Shown here piece after piece: positions 27,201 through 34,069 of a stretch of 53,069 bases of DNA. This DNA comes from an uncultured Lachnospiraceae bacterium (GTDB lineage: Bacteria > Bacillota > Clostridia > Lachnospirales > Lachnospiraceae): assembly GCA_951801955.1 (NCBI GenBank), contig CATOOV010000019.1, forward strand, positions 1 to 53,069, in the 5' to 3' direction. A program made the position numbers and the translations under genes. The stretch's first letter is position 1. Each line of letters opens with the position of its first letter. Below the pieces are notes generated by a model. That model was not told where the DNA came from. It was given only the letters and a program-made list of their open reading frames with translations, and did not search any database.

Positions 27201-29752
27201 TAACGGTTTTTATCACTATTTTCTGACACCCTGACCGTTTTTTCGATCTCTTTGTTATCTATGGAAAGATCCATATCAACGATATCTGCACAATTCTCCA
27301 CGTCCACAATCACGGAAAAGGGGGTTTGTTCATATATTTCAGTATGTGATAATTCTTTTATTGAAGGAACTTGCCGTTCACGTACTGCCATTTGTTTTGT
27401 TGCGGTGTTATTTGTGGAATCCAATTCTTCTACGCCGATGGAAGTGTTTGTTAAAGTGATTGTGATATCGCTGCTGGCATGGTAGGGGATCCATTGGATA
27501 TGGAAGGTTTCACTGCTAAAGGCAGGCAGATAGTAATTTTCTTTTCGGAAGATTTCTTTGTCCCCATTCTTTGCCGTTATGGTAAACCAACCGCCGCGGC
27601 TGCCAAGGTTGTAGGCATGGAATTTCAATTCTGTTTCTTCGCCTTCGATCAATGCATCCTCGGTATAAATATTTTCAGGATAAACGGCAAAGTCTGGCAG
27701 AGGACGTACCTCTTGTAATGTGTCCGGTTCGCCAATATATCCAATTTGTGTGTCTTTGGGATAGACAAAAGTAACTTTTGTATCTGTATTCACAAAATGG
27801 CTTCCAGGATTTGTGTCATAGTCAAAATCCAAAATATTGATTTCACCAGGTTTTAATCCGTCTGTAGGGATTTCTGTCATTACAGTCTGGGTTAATCCTG
27901 GGATATTTACTGTTTTTGCTGGGAGTCCATTTAAGGTGATATCGTAATTTGTTTCTGTTTCATTTACATACCCGTCTGCATACAGGCGGCTGCTGGTATA
28001 CATGGAGGGTTTTTTGGAATCTAGTGCTGCGCGATAGTCAGGCACATAGAAGGAAGTTGTAATTCTTCCACGGTTTGTACATTGCCTTCCTAAAATGTCC
28101 TGGTATGTGGCAGGATCTATTTTACCTTCCAAGAACAGTTTCTGCAGCTCATCTAATTGTTTCTGAATACCTCTGGTTGCCAAGTCAAAAATAAAACCAG
28201 AACCTGGGAGAGCCGCATCACAGAGATACTGTCCGGTCAAAAGCAGAAATTTGCAGACAGTAGCAAGGGCATAACAAGTTTTATTTTCCTGGGGAAGCGT
28301 TGGGTCGGCAAGTACTTCAAAGGTAGTTGCTGTGTCCTCAATTACAGTACAAACGTTATAAATATCTCCTAATACCTCAATTTCGTCAATCCCATAGTCA
28401 AAGTAGCCAGCGATAGAATTGATATCAAACGTACGCTCCAGCACATATCGTTCTGCCTCTTCCATAGTATTGCTTTTTGGAGCTGAACGTAATGTATTGG
28501 AAAGGGTTTGTTTGCCGGACAGAGTATTTTTCAGTTCCTGGATGCTGTTTTTATATTCTTCTGCAGAGACAATGGTGCGCACAGTAAGACGCAGTGTTCC
28601 ATCTTCCAATAGTTTGGCAGAAGATTGGAAACCTTCTTCTGCCGCGTTGTTGTCAAGCTTAGAAGACTGGATGGTAATACTGGTATTTAATGGCTGTTCG
28701 ACACCCAGATCCAGCTTTAAGCTGCTTTTCATATGTATCAGGTCATTTTCATCCACGAAATCAGAAAGGTTTTGTGCTTGTCTGTATTGGTTTCCATCGA
28801 AATATTGTAAAGAGCTGCCTTCTTGTTTTGCTTCAAATTTGGAAAATGGATTTTTGTCTTGTTTCAGTGCCAACTGTCCCATGGTAGTAACAGTGATTTC
28901 TTGTCCTTTTGTATCAAAACTACAGTCATATTGGCTTGTTTTTCCTGCACAAGAAGCCACCAGGCTGCCTTTTAACTCACGGATCCCTTCTTGCTTCATT
29001 TTTGCCAAGTCAGGCTGGACAGAAAATTCAAGAACGTCTCCCTGTCCCAATTCAAAATTTGATATGGCAGGGCTGAAGGAAATATAGTTTGTTATGGCAT
29101 CAGAAGCTGAAATTTCCAAATCAGTTAATGTATCGCCATTATTTTCTACACAAAATTTTCGCCGGAGTGTGGAGTCGTCTTCAAAAATTTTTGTCCACGT
29201 CAGATTTAAAGCAGGCAGGGAACAGTCTAAAGTTACCGATTTTTTTATTTTTTGTATGTATGTCCCATTTTGGAACAGATATCCGACAATAGGGACGGTA
29301 TAGCGTTCTTGTGTGGCATTTTGGGCAAAGACAGATAGTTCGACTATTGTGCTTTCCCCAGGTTTTAGGATTGTTGGGTTGTCTTTAGAGCCAGATTTAA
29401 TAATTTCCAAAGCTAAATCGTCAAATTTATTCTCTGCTTCTAGATAAAATTCTTGTGTTTCATTGGAAATATTCGTTACCTGCAACAAACATTGTTGTTC
29501 ATAATCACGAATTATTTGAAACTTTTTGTTCTCAATTTTCAGTATATCGTCTGTTTCCTCAAGGTCTTCTTCTCTTTTCACCACAGTAACCGTATGTTCC
29601 GATTCTGCTGAAATAGAAATAGATTCTTTTGTAGGTTCATATCCTTCTAAACTTGTAGAAGCTGATGCAAAGGTTTTGCTGGGCAGCAATGTGAAAACCA
29701 TTGCCAAGATTAAAAGCCATGCAGTTAATTTTTCATAAATGTGATACCTCAT
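24236..29752 (-). CDS. Very large secreted surface protein with CARDB and Ig-like domains
   Basis: Exported protein of 1838 residues, function unknown. The third of three close ATGs (29752) is chosen because AGGAGGG lies 5 nt upstream. A signal peptide (MRYHIYEKLTAWLLILAMVF..., cleavage near KTFASAS) is followed by beta-rich regions. A CARDB-like adhesion module lies at about residues 686-790 (FAVYPENIYTEDALIEGEE, ending LDSTNNTATKQ). A domain with two CxxC pairs sits near 1540-1590 (GSHCETCGE, YTCTVCKTT), common in lachnospiral surface proteins. Three bacterial Ig-like (Big) domains fill about 1605-1838; the middle one has the classical VTYKSSNPKVATINSSGKVT core. There is no LPXTG sorting motif, and the last 235 residues are extremely Lys-rich, so wall retention by charge is possible. 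Monocistronic. Confidence 0.85.
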   Translation of the reverse strand: MRYHIYEKLTAWLLILAMVFTLLPSKTFASASTSLEGYEPTKESISISAESEHTVTVVKREEDLEETDDILKIENKKFQIIRDYEQQCLLQVTNISNETQEFYLEAENKFDDLALEIIKSGSKDNPTILKPGESTIVELSVFAQNATQERYTVPIVGYLFQNGTYIQKIKKSVTLDCSLPALNLTWTKIFEDDSTLRRKFCVENNGDTLTDLEISASDAITNYISFSPAISNFELGQGDVLEFSVQPDLAKMKQEGIRELKGSLVASCAGKTSQYDCSFDTKGQEITVTTMGQLALKQDKNPFSKFEAKQEGSSLQYFDGNQYRQAQNLSDFVDENDLIHMKSSLKLDLGVEQPLNTSITIQSSKLDNNAAEEGFQSSAKLLEDGTLRLTVRTIVSAEEYKNSIQELKNTLSGKQTLSNTLRSAPKSNTMEEAERYVLERTFDINSIAGYFDYGIDEIEVLGDIYNVCTVIEDTATTFEVLADPTLPQENKTCYALATVCKFLLLTGQYLCDAALPGSGFIFDLATRGIQKQLDELQKLFLEGKIDPATYQDILGRQCTNRGRITTSFYVPDYRAALDSKKPSMYTSSRLYADGYVNETETNYDITLNGLPAKTVNIPGLTQTVMTEIPTDGLKPGEINILDFDYDTNPGSHFVNTDTKVTFVYPKDTQIGYIGEPDTLQEVRPLPDFAVYPENIYTEDALIEGEETELKFHAYNLGSRGGWFTITAKNGDKEIFRKENYYLPAFSSETFHIQWIPYHASSDITITLTNTSIGVEELDSTNNTATKQMAVRERQVPSIKELSHTEIYEQTPFSVIVDVENCADIVDMDLSIDNKEIEKTVRVSENSDKNRYHISIKKGLELGEYQLKVSLKYKFIYGTKTINKEFPISVLEKKIIAPKASGYPSGTLLFGESFTFQVTNIENLKKTELILDNRQLIDVTQGDDQKNVRNYSVNAATLGIGKHSATIRMYYTGRNGETLFEDCSTEITVISESESYFTFTLEKDIKNPLFYIYDSSKNTCSKLVCQEITSEQSNVCTYRFMKTLHMLEHPHGYQLLIQHQSGLFVEELAKENLQVSTKNCHSIKFEMGKEAANAKVTKIQLKEIGGNPINFELPFTDTISFSPGTYLIQVSGEIGKEHFNRVIEVDVVQTDQVINLDEFVMSYYFKIKEPGIKSWSAQMHYRESDADQWNHHPMSTLYDDNTGLLKCYMADTSILKQAKETIIVVYTENEIYATPVSSSAPFKSRALDMAENTSNEPVAILDRNTLHKVTLLCKTEEMKVTAVNVSSKIFHITFGSDIVYLPDGQYNFKVVVSTSSQDISVKLEDEIRQETELIVDKKISNNLTNIKISWPTKFQNTASLYSELSSGKEISAKEFASGNSFLTESGKQSVYINLRQDNYCYSLQKDISVEGKQEEINIGELFKGSIPNTFTKNYLTDENISVSISGAKDENGNLLTKFYGEEKYFKGTMTFTDINDENKKFVLPAIAASNNLVTASLPPEEGTYRILLTLYSYVKGDIHQHSIVTDPAIAATCTKDGLTEGSHCETCGEITKKQTVIPAVGHVWDKGNITKKPTLLAEGEKTYTCTVCKTTKKKKLPKKALISISGPTEAAKGKSIKLKAALKNINGTVKWSVNPKKTATIKGNGTTATLKGKYAGTVKVTAQIGSVKATKTIRIIIPIKTIKLNKTSKSLSVGEKFQLKKTMSPKNTTQKTVTYKSSNPKVATINSSGKVTAKKQGICIITVTSRPNKKVKAKCKIIVKKPSITISGPSTVKKGKSIQLKAKLKNIKGSIKWSVNNKLASIKTKGNKVTLKAKKKTGTIKLTARVGTVKKTKTIKIKK

Positions 29753-29867
29753 AATAACCCTCCTCATAAAATTAAGTTTTAAATACTCCTTGCTTTTCAT
29801 TTTACTTTATATATTGTTGGGGTGCAAGAATTAGTGACAAAAATATATCAGATGGGGGATGACTCAC

Positions 29868-29912
29868 CCTTATGACACGCCCAAAGGTATCATGGGCTGC
29901 CTTTTGGTATAG
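29868..29912 (+). repeat. Dispersed repeat family C unit
   Basis: CTTATGACACGCCCAAAGG, then ATCATGGGCTGCC and TTTTGGTATAG. It matches 38186-38230 directly and 33862-33910 and 51564-51609 in inverted orientation. It lies between the surface-protein gene start and the MITE. Confidence 0.75.
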
Positions 29913-29925
29913 AAAATAATATTAT

Positions 29926-30100
29926 GTAACTATTCAGAACCCCAAGCTACAGACATGCCAGCAAAGCTGTCATTCGCCTCTTATGAGGCTTCTGTCTGTG
30001 GCTGAGGGGATTATTACCTCCCTGGAAATAGCAATTCATCCCTTTTCAAATAAATTTGAACGTTCTGAATTGCTATTTTCAGGGGGTTCTGAATAGTTAC
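29926..30100. mobile_element. 175-bp MITE with 18-bp inverted ends and 8-bp target duplication
   Basis: The ends are GTAACTATTCAGAACCCC (29926-29943) and its perfect complement (30083-30100). The flanks AATATTAT (29918-29925) and AATATTAT (30101-30108) are a perfect 8-bp direct repeat. Inside are an 11-bp stem (29945-29955 with 29993-30003) enclosing a GCCTC/GAGGC hairpin, and a 16-bp stem (30023-30038 with 30066-30081). There is no coding capacity. Ends starting GTAA and 8-bp duplications are features of IS66-family elements, so it may be mobilised by such a transposase. It sits just upstream of the PadR operon promoter. Confidence 0.85.
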
Positions 30101-30125
30101 AATATTATTTAATATAAAATAATTG

Positions 30126-30154
30126 TTGACAAATAATATTATATGCTATATAGT
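30126..30154 (+). promoter_or_regulatory. Promoter of the PadR operon
   Basis: TTGACA (30126-30131) and TATAGT (30149-30154) are spaced by 17 nt. The downstream leader to 30190 is nearly all A/T with overlapping imperfect palindromes (TAATATAATATTA type), a plausible PadR operator region. PadR proteins usually repress their own operon. Confidence 0.75.
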
Positions 30155-30206
30155 ATTAAACATAAAATAGTAATATAAATAATATAATATTACAAGGAGT
30201 GATGGC

Positions 30207-30530
30207 ATGGTATTTAATACAGGTGCGGCTCTTTTGGATGCAATCGTGCTTGCGGTTGTGTGTAAAGAAAAAGAGGGCACATATGGCTACAAGATCACCC
30301 AGGATGTGCGGCAGGCAATTGATGTATCGGAATCTACTTTATACCCGGTACTGCGGCGTCTGCAGAAGGATGACTGCCTGGAAGTATATGATATGGAATG
30401 CGGAGGAAGGAACCGCAGGTATTACAAGATTACGGACAAAGGAACCACGCAGTTAAATTTGTATCGGACAGAATGGGTAAATTATTCTTCTAAAATTACA
30501 TTGTTATTTTCGGGAGGAGAGCTGGCATGA
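30207..30530 (+). CDS. PadR family transcriptional regulator
   Basis: Winged-helix repressor of 107 residues, the short PadR class. The fold is seen as LLDAIVLAVVCKEKEGTYGY, KITQDVRQAIDVSESTLYPV and LRRLQKDDCLEVYD, then the wing GGRNRRYYKITDKG. AGGAG lies 7 nt before the ATG at 30207. The stop overlaps the start of the DUF1700 gene as ATGA, so expression is coupled. It is expected to autoregulate the four-gene operon and respond to an unknown envelope signal. Confidence 0.93.
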   Translation: MVFNTGAALLDAIVLAVVCKEKEGTYGYKITQDVRQAIDVSESTLYPVLRRLQKDDCLEVYDMECGGRNRRYYKITDKGTTQLNLYRTEWVNYSSKITLLFSGGELA

Positions 30531-31210
30531 GTAGAGAAGAATTTATGAGGCAGTTGGAAACGCTTCTGACAGATATCTCAGAGGAAGAAAGACAGGAAGC
30601 CTTATCGTATTATCGAAGTTATTTTGAAGACGCAGGAAAAGAAAATGAAGAAAGAATCTTAAAAGAGTTGGAATCTCCTGAGAAAGTAGCTGCCACAATT
30701 AAGGCAGATCTGGGCATGGAACCAAAACTTGATTCTGGCGCCTATACGGAACACGGTTTTGAGGATCAGCGGTTTGAGGATAGACAGACGATAGATTTGA
30801 GGAAAAAACCTTCACAAAAGCAGGGCGAAAGCCGTTCTACGTACAATGAGAACCGTACTTTAAAGATTATATTGATTATTGCGATTGCCATCGTGAGCAG
30901 TCCTATTTGGGGAGGCGCACTGATTGGAATTTTAAGCGGTATTTCTGGTTTTGTGATTGGAGTGATTGCAGCAGCTTTTGCACTGTATGTATCTTCTGGG
31001 GTACTTGTGGGAATCGGAATTGGACAGTTTGTCGTAGGAAGCGCAGCAGTAGGTTTTGCGCTGGTTGGGGCAGGCATGTTGGTGTTGGCATTGGCAATCC
31101 TAATGACGATTCTGTGCGTATGGGTTTGTGGAAAATTGATTCCCTGGATCTGTAATGTAATTGGAAGTGTTTGGAGAGGCATCTTTGGCGGAAAGGAGCG
31201 GACGATATGA
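30527..31210 (+). CDS. DUF1700 (HAAS domain) membrane protein
   Basis: Membrane protein of 227 residues in a PadR-controlled envelope operon. The N-terminal HAAS domain (about residues 1-65: MSREEFMRQLETLLTDISEE, then SYYRSYFEDAGKENE and LESPEKVAATIK) is a known partner domain in PadR-linked systems. A polar linker with basic patches (about 66-107) precedes a Gly/Ala/Val-rich hydrophobic half with four or so transmembrane helices. ATGA overlaps link it to both neighbours. It probably relays or modulates a membrane signal; the biochemical role is unknown. Confidence 0.9.
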   Translation: MSREEFMRQLETLLTDISEEERQEALSYYRSYFEDAGKENEERILKELESPEKVAATIKADLGMEPKLDSGAYTEHGFEDQRFEDRQTIDLRKKPSQKQGESRSTYNENRTLKIILIIAIAIVSSPIWGGALIGILSGISGFVIGVIAAAFALYVSSGVLVGIGIGQFVVGSAAVGFALVGAGMLVLALAILMTILCVWVCGKLIPWICNVIGSVWRGIFGGKERTI

Positions 31211-32181
31211 AATCATTTACGAAAATTGCCTTGATTTTATCCCTGGTTTTAGTAATTCTAGGTAGTACATTCTGTATGATCGGGCTTGGAATTGGGTTTC
31301 AATTTCAGGAATTTTGGGATGATGTGGAAGATGGAGAATTTTCTATTGGACCGATCAAGGATGTGATAAGGCGCAATCGCTCGAAGTGGCAGGATGATGT
31401 GGAAAGTTGGAGCAGTTCCACAACACAACAGTTTGATTTTGCTTGGCAGGGAGACAATGAAGAAGACAGGGTTACGAAGTTGGATGTAGATGTCTATTAT
31501 GGAATGGTATTGATTGAGGAAAGTTTAAACGATGATGAGAAGATTCATGTAACTGTAGAATACAGGAAGAAAAACCATAAACGCCAGATCAAAGCATATA
31601 AAGATGGAACTACACTGAAAATTGAGGAAACTGGCAGCAAGAGGAGTTTCCAAAATGACAGTACCAAGATTATCATTCAGATCCCAGCAGATATGGAAGA
31701 TATGGACGAGGTATTGGAAGGACTTTCCCTGAAACAGGGGGCAGGTGAAATTTTTGTGTATATGCCATTGACAGCACAACAAATTAATATTAATGTAGAC
31801 GCAGGGGAATGTGAAGTTGCAGAGAAGCTGACTGCATTGGAAAAGTGTAAGGCAGATGTTGGGGCAGGACAGATTGATTTTCAGCAGATCGAGGCAAAGG
31901 AGCTGGAATTGAAGGCAAATGTAGGTCAAATTGACACAGAAGAGATCAAAGCAGACCAGATTACGATTGACTGTGGAATCGGTTCCATAGATATGTTGGC
32001 GGCAGGAAGGGAACAAGACTATAATTATGAGATTGAATGCAATGTGGGGGAAGTTGAAATTGGAGACAATAGCTATAGCGGGCTTGGTTCCAAACGTAAA
32101 ATTGATAACGCAGGGGACAAGAAGATGCAGGTAACATGTAAAGTAGGCCAAGTTGATGTTTATTTTAGTCAGGGTGATTAA
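31207..32181 (+). CDS. DUF4097 family beta-repeat protein
   Basis: Membrane-anchored protein of 324 residues. An N-terminal transmembrane segment (MKSFTKIALILSLVLVILGS...) is followed by about 60 polar residues and then a DUF4097 beta-helix-like domain at about 90-320. The repeats have alternating short strands such as VDAGECEVAEKL, ADVGAGQIDFQQ, KANVGQIDTEE and IDCGIGSIDML, ending KVGQVDVYF. The ATG at 31207 overlaps the DUF1700 stop, with AAGGAG upstream. The domain likely faces outside and senses or binds envelope material; this is inference. Confidence 0.88.
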   Translation: MKSFTKIALILSLVLVILGSTFCMIGLGIGFQFQEFWDDVEDGEFSIGPIKDVIRRNRSKWQDDVESWSSSTTQQFDFAWQGDNEEDRVTKLDVDVYYGMVLIEESLNDDEKIHVTVEYRKKNHKRQIKAYKDGTTLKIEETGSKRSFQNDSTKIIIQIPADMEDMDEVLEGLSLKQGAGEIFVYMPLTAQQININVDAGECEVAEKLTALEKCKADVGAGQIDFQQIEAKELELKANVGQIDTEEIKADQITIDCGIGSIDMLAAGREQDYNYEIECNVGEVEIGDNSYSGLGSKRKIDNAGDKKMQVTCKVGQVDVYFSQGD

Positions 32182-32203
32182 ATCATAGAAAGAAGGAATG
32201 AAA

Positions 32204-32386
32204 ATGGAAAAGAGATTGTATAAGTCCAGAAGCAACAGGGTAATTTGTGGTGTGTGCGGTGGGATTGGAGAGTATTTTAATGTAGATCCTACCATTATTC
32301 GGCTATTGTTGGTGCTGTTGGGCTGTACTACGACAGGGATCATTGTCTATCTTGTGGCAGCAGTGATTATGCCAGAGGAAATGTAA
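32204..32386 (+). CDS. PspC domain protein
   Basis: Small membrane protein of 60 residues with a complete PspC domain: KRLYKSRSNRVICGVCGGIG, EYFNVDPTIIRLLLVLL, then a transmembrane segment ending VAAVIMPEEM. In other bacteria PspC domains take part in phage-shock and envelope-stress responses. The ATG at 32204 is preferred over 32198 because AGAAGGA ends directly at the latter. It is the last gene of the PadR operon, 22 nt after the DUF4097 gene, and is followed by a terminator. Confidence 0.9.
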   Translation: MEKRLYKSRSNRVICGVCGGIGEYFNVDPTIIRLLLVLLGCTTTGIIVYLVAAVIMPEEM

Positions 32387-32451
32387 CAAAAATCTTGCAA
32401 TTGGAATTGATGAGATCCGCAATAAGAAAATAAAGGTTTTATGAAATTGAG

Positions 32452-32478
32452 AAAGGACTGTCAAAGGGCAGTCTTTTT
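32452..32478 (+). terminator. Intrinsic terminator of the PadR operon
   Basis: AAAGGACTG (32452-32460) pairs with CAGTCTTTT (32469-32477) around an 8-nt loop, and the T-rich stretch continues. Confidence 0.75.
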
Positions 32479-32480
32479 CT

Positions 32481-32660
32481 TTCTTCTATAGGAAAGACCT
32501 TGGCACGCGAAAGCGTGAGAGAGTCTTCCTATAGAAGAAAAAACAATTATGCACACGCGCACAAAAGGAAGATATTGCTGCGCAAATGTGCGCGGCGCGG
32601 AACAAAAGATGCGTTAGCAAAAGAAATTGTTCGCGGAGGTGCATGAAACGCACTTTTGTT
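32481..32660 (+). repeat. Dispersed repeat family A, copy 2 (variant hairpin plus body)
   Basis: A long hairpin (TTCTTCTATAGGAAAGAC at 32481-32498 with 32523-32539, enclosing a second CACGC/GCGTG stem) is followed by a body from about 32550 to 32660. The body starts GCACACGCGCACAAAAGG and ends with a small hairpin of GTGCATGAAACGCAC type and TTTTG. It is tandem with copy 3. Confidence 0.85.
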
Positions 32661-32819
32661 CTATATTAGGAAAGTTTAAAGAACTTTCCTAATATAGAAC
32701 ACCAAAATGCACACGCGCACAAGAGGAAAACTATTGCTGCGCAAATGTGCGCGGCGCGGAACAAAAGATGCGTTAGCAAAAGAAATTGTTCACGGAGGTG
32801 CGTGAAACGCACTTTTGTT
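32657..32819 (+). repeat. Dispersed repeat family A, copy 3 (hairpin plus body)
   Basis: The 45-bp hairpin at 32657-32701 is identical to that at 3254-3298. The body (32705-32819) is nearly identical to copy 2 and ends GTGCGTGAAACGCAC, then TTTTGTTTTATT, which resembles an intrinsic terminator. Copies 2 and 3 fill the gap between the PspC gene and the GNAT gene. Confidence 0.85.
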
Positions 32820-32897
32820 TTATTAGATGGGGGATGGTTCCCATCTCTGCAGGTGGCAGGCAGCACATTTGTGTCATTGGAAGATAGGAGGGAAACT

Positions 32898-33833
32898 ATG
32901 GATTTGCAAGGGTTAGTACTTTCTTTACAGGAATTAAATATTGCAGAGGAAAAGGATTTGGAACGATTTGTGATGGAAGATGGCCTAACGGAATTGTTAG
33001 ACCATCTGTATCGTTATAATGTGCGCGTTATCAATCTGGATATGTTTCATGCAGACAGCCCAGAAAAATTACAAGCCATATTACAAGTTTACGGGCTTGC
33101 CCCAGAGGACTGCCTGCTGTTGGCAGCCACAGATCAAACGCTTGCTTTTGCCGGAGAAATGGAACTTGCTGTGTTGGGTTATGCCAATCCCAAAATTCCT
33201 AGGCAGAAACTGTCTGGTGCAGAAGTAATCGTAGAGGGGTTTGAGGAGGTGGATTTTTATTTTATAAAGCGTGTATATCAAAGAAAACACGGGTTCCCAT
33301 GGAGGGTCATTGATACAGAGCGGTGTTTTCTGCGTGAAATTATCTTGGAAGATTTGGATGATTTGTATGAATTATATCAGGGAAAGAATATTACCCAATA
33401 TATGGAAGGATTGTATGAAGACCGGAAAAAAGAGGAAGAATATACCAAGGCATATATAAAAAATATGTATCGGTTTTATGGCTATGGGATGTGGATTGCA
33501 GTGGAAAAACGTTCTGGGCGTCTTATCGGCAGAGCAGGCTTGGATAATTTCGAGCTGCATGGGAAGATCTTATTGCAGCTTGGCTATGTGGTAGGGGAAA
33601 CTTTCCAGAATCAGGGATATGCCACAGAATTATGCCGGGGAATTCTCAGCTATGCCAGGGAGGAGACAGAGTTTCAAGAAATTCATTGCCTAATCCAAAA
33701 AGAGAATAAAATTTCTATCCATTTAGCAGAAAAGCTGGGTTTTAGCTGGCAGGAAGAGGTAAAAATAAATGGAAAGGTATTACAAAGATACATGAAATCA
33801 TTGCATTTTCGGGAGAAATTATCTATAATGTAG
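32898..33833 (+). CDS. GNAT acetyltransferase with an N-terminal HAD-like region
   Basis: Two-part protein of 311 residues. The C-terminal about 165 residues are a GNAT domain of the RimJ/RimL type: RCFLREIILEDLDDLYELY, GMWIAVEKRSGRLIGRAGL, the acetyl-CoA loop around GETFQNQGYATELCRG, and NKISIHLAEKLGF. The N-terminal about 145 residues (ATDQTLAFAGEMELAVLGYA, FEEVDFYFIKRVYQRKHG) look like the second half of a HAD-type hydrolase without the DxD nucleophile motif, so they may be a binding or regulatory domain. The ATG at 32898 with GGAGG upstream is chosen; the longer frame from 32745 lies in repeat A. The substrate is unknown. Confidence 0.8.
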   Translation: MDLQGLVLSLQELNIAEEKDLERFVMEDGLTELLDHLYRYNVRVINLDMFHADSPEKLQAILQVYGLAPEDCLLLAATDQTLAFAGEMELAVLGYANPKIPRQKLSGAEVIVEGFEEVDFYFIKRVYQRKHGFPWRVIDTERCFLREIILEDLDDLYELYQGKNITQYMEGLYEDRKKEEEYTKAYIKNMYRFYGYGMWIAVEKRSGRLIGRAGLDNFELHGKILLQLGYVVGETFQNQGYATELCRGILSYAREETEFQEIHCLIQKENKISIHLAEKLGFSWQEEVKINGKVLQRYMKSLHFREKLSIM

Positions 33834-33861
33834 TTTATCTACACCTTCGGCGTGTGAAAAG

Positions 33862-33910
33862 TTATACCCTTGGGCACCCTATTATCCCGTTTGGCATGCC
33901 ACAAGGTAAT
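33862..33910 (-). repeat. Dispersed repeat family C unit, inverted
   Basis: Read on the minus strand: ACCTTGTGGCATGCCAAACG, then GGATAATAGGGTGCCC and AAGGGTATA. It matches the family C consensus. It lies in the 236-bp gap upstream of relA. A fragment at about 34021-34036 (TTCCCACGGGCAATG) matches the start of family B. Confidence 0.7.
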
Positions 33911-34069
33911 AACTGCAGAAGATTAAACGAAAAAAGATAAAGTTTGTTTCTGGTTTAATGAAATAATTTGTTTCAAGGAAGATACATGTTGGGGAAAACA
34001 GCAGCGTACGAATACAATTGATTCCCACGGGCAATGGGGAAGTATGCTAGAGACTGATGAGATGGAGAA

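Noticed and set aside
28419..29087. 222-residue plus-strand frame opposite the surface-protein gene
   Set aside because: It is antisense to a convincing coding frame and has no ribosome site or recognisable domain.
29945..30003. Structured region considered as a riboswitch or other regulatory RNA upstream of PadR
   Set aside because: It is wholly inside an element with perfect inverted ends and an 8-bp target duplication, so the stems are better explained as part of the MITE.
32481..32819. Tandem repeats considered as a CRISPR array
   Set aside because: There are only two units of about 160 bp with no spacer-like variable segments and no cas genes.
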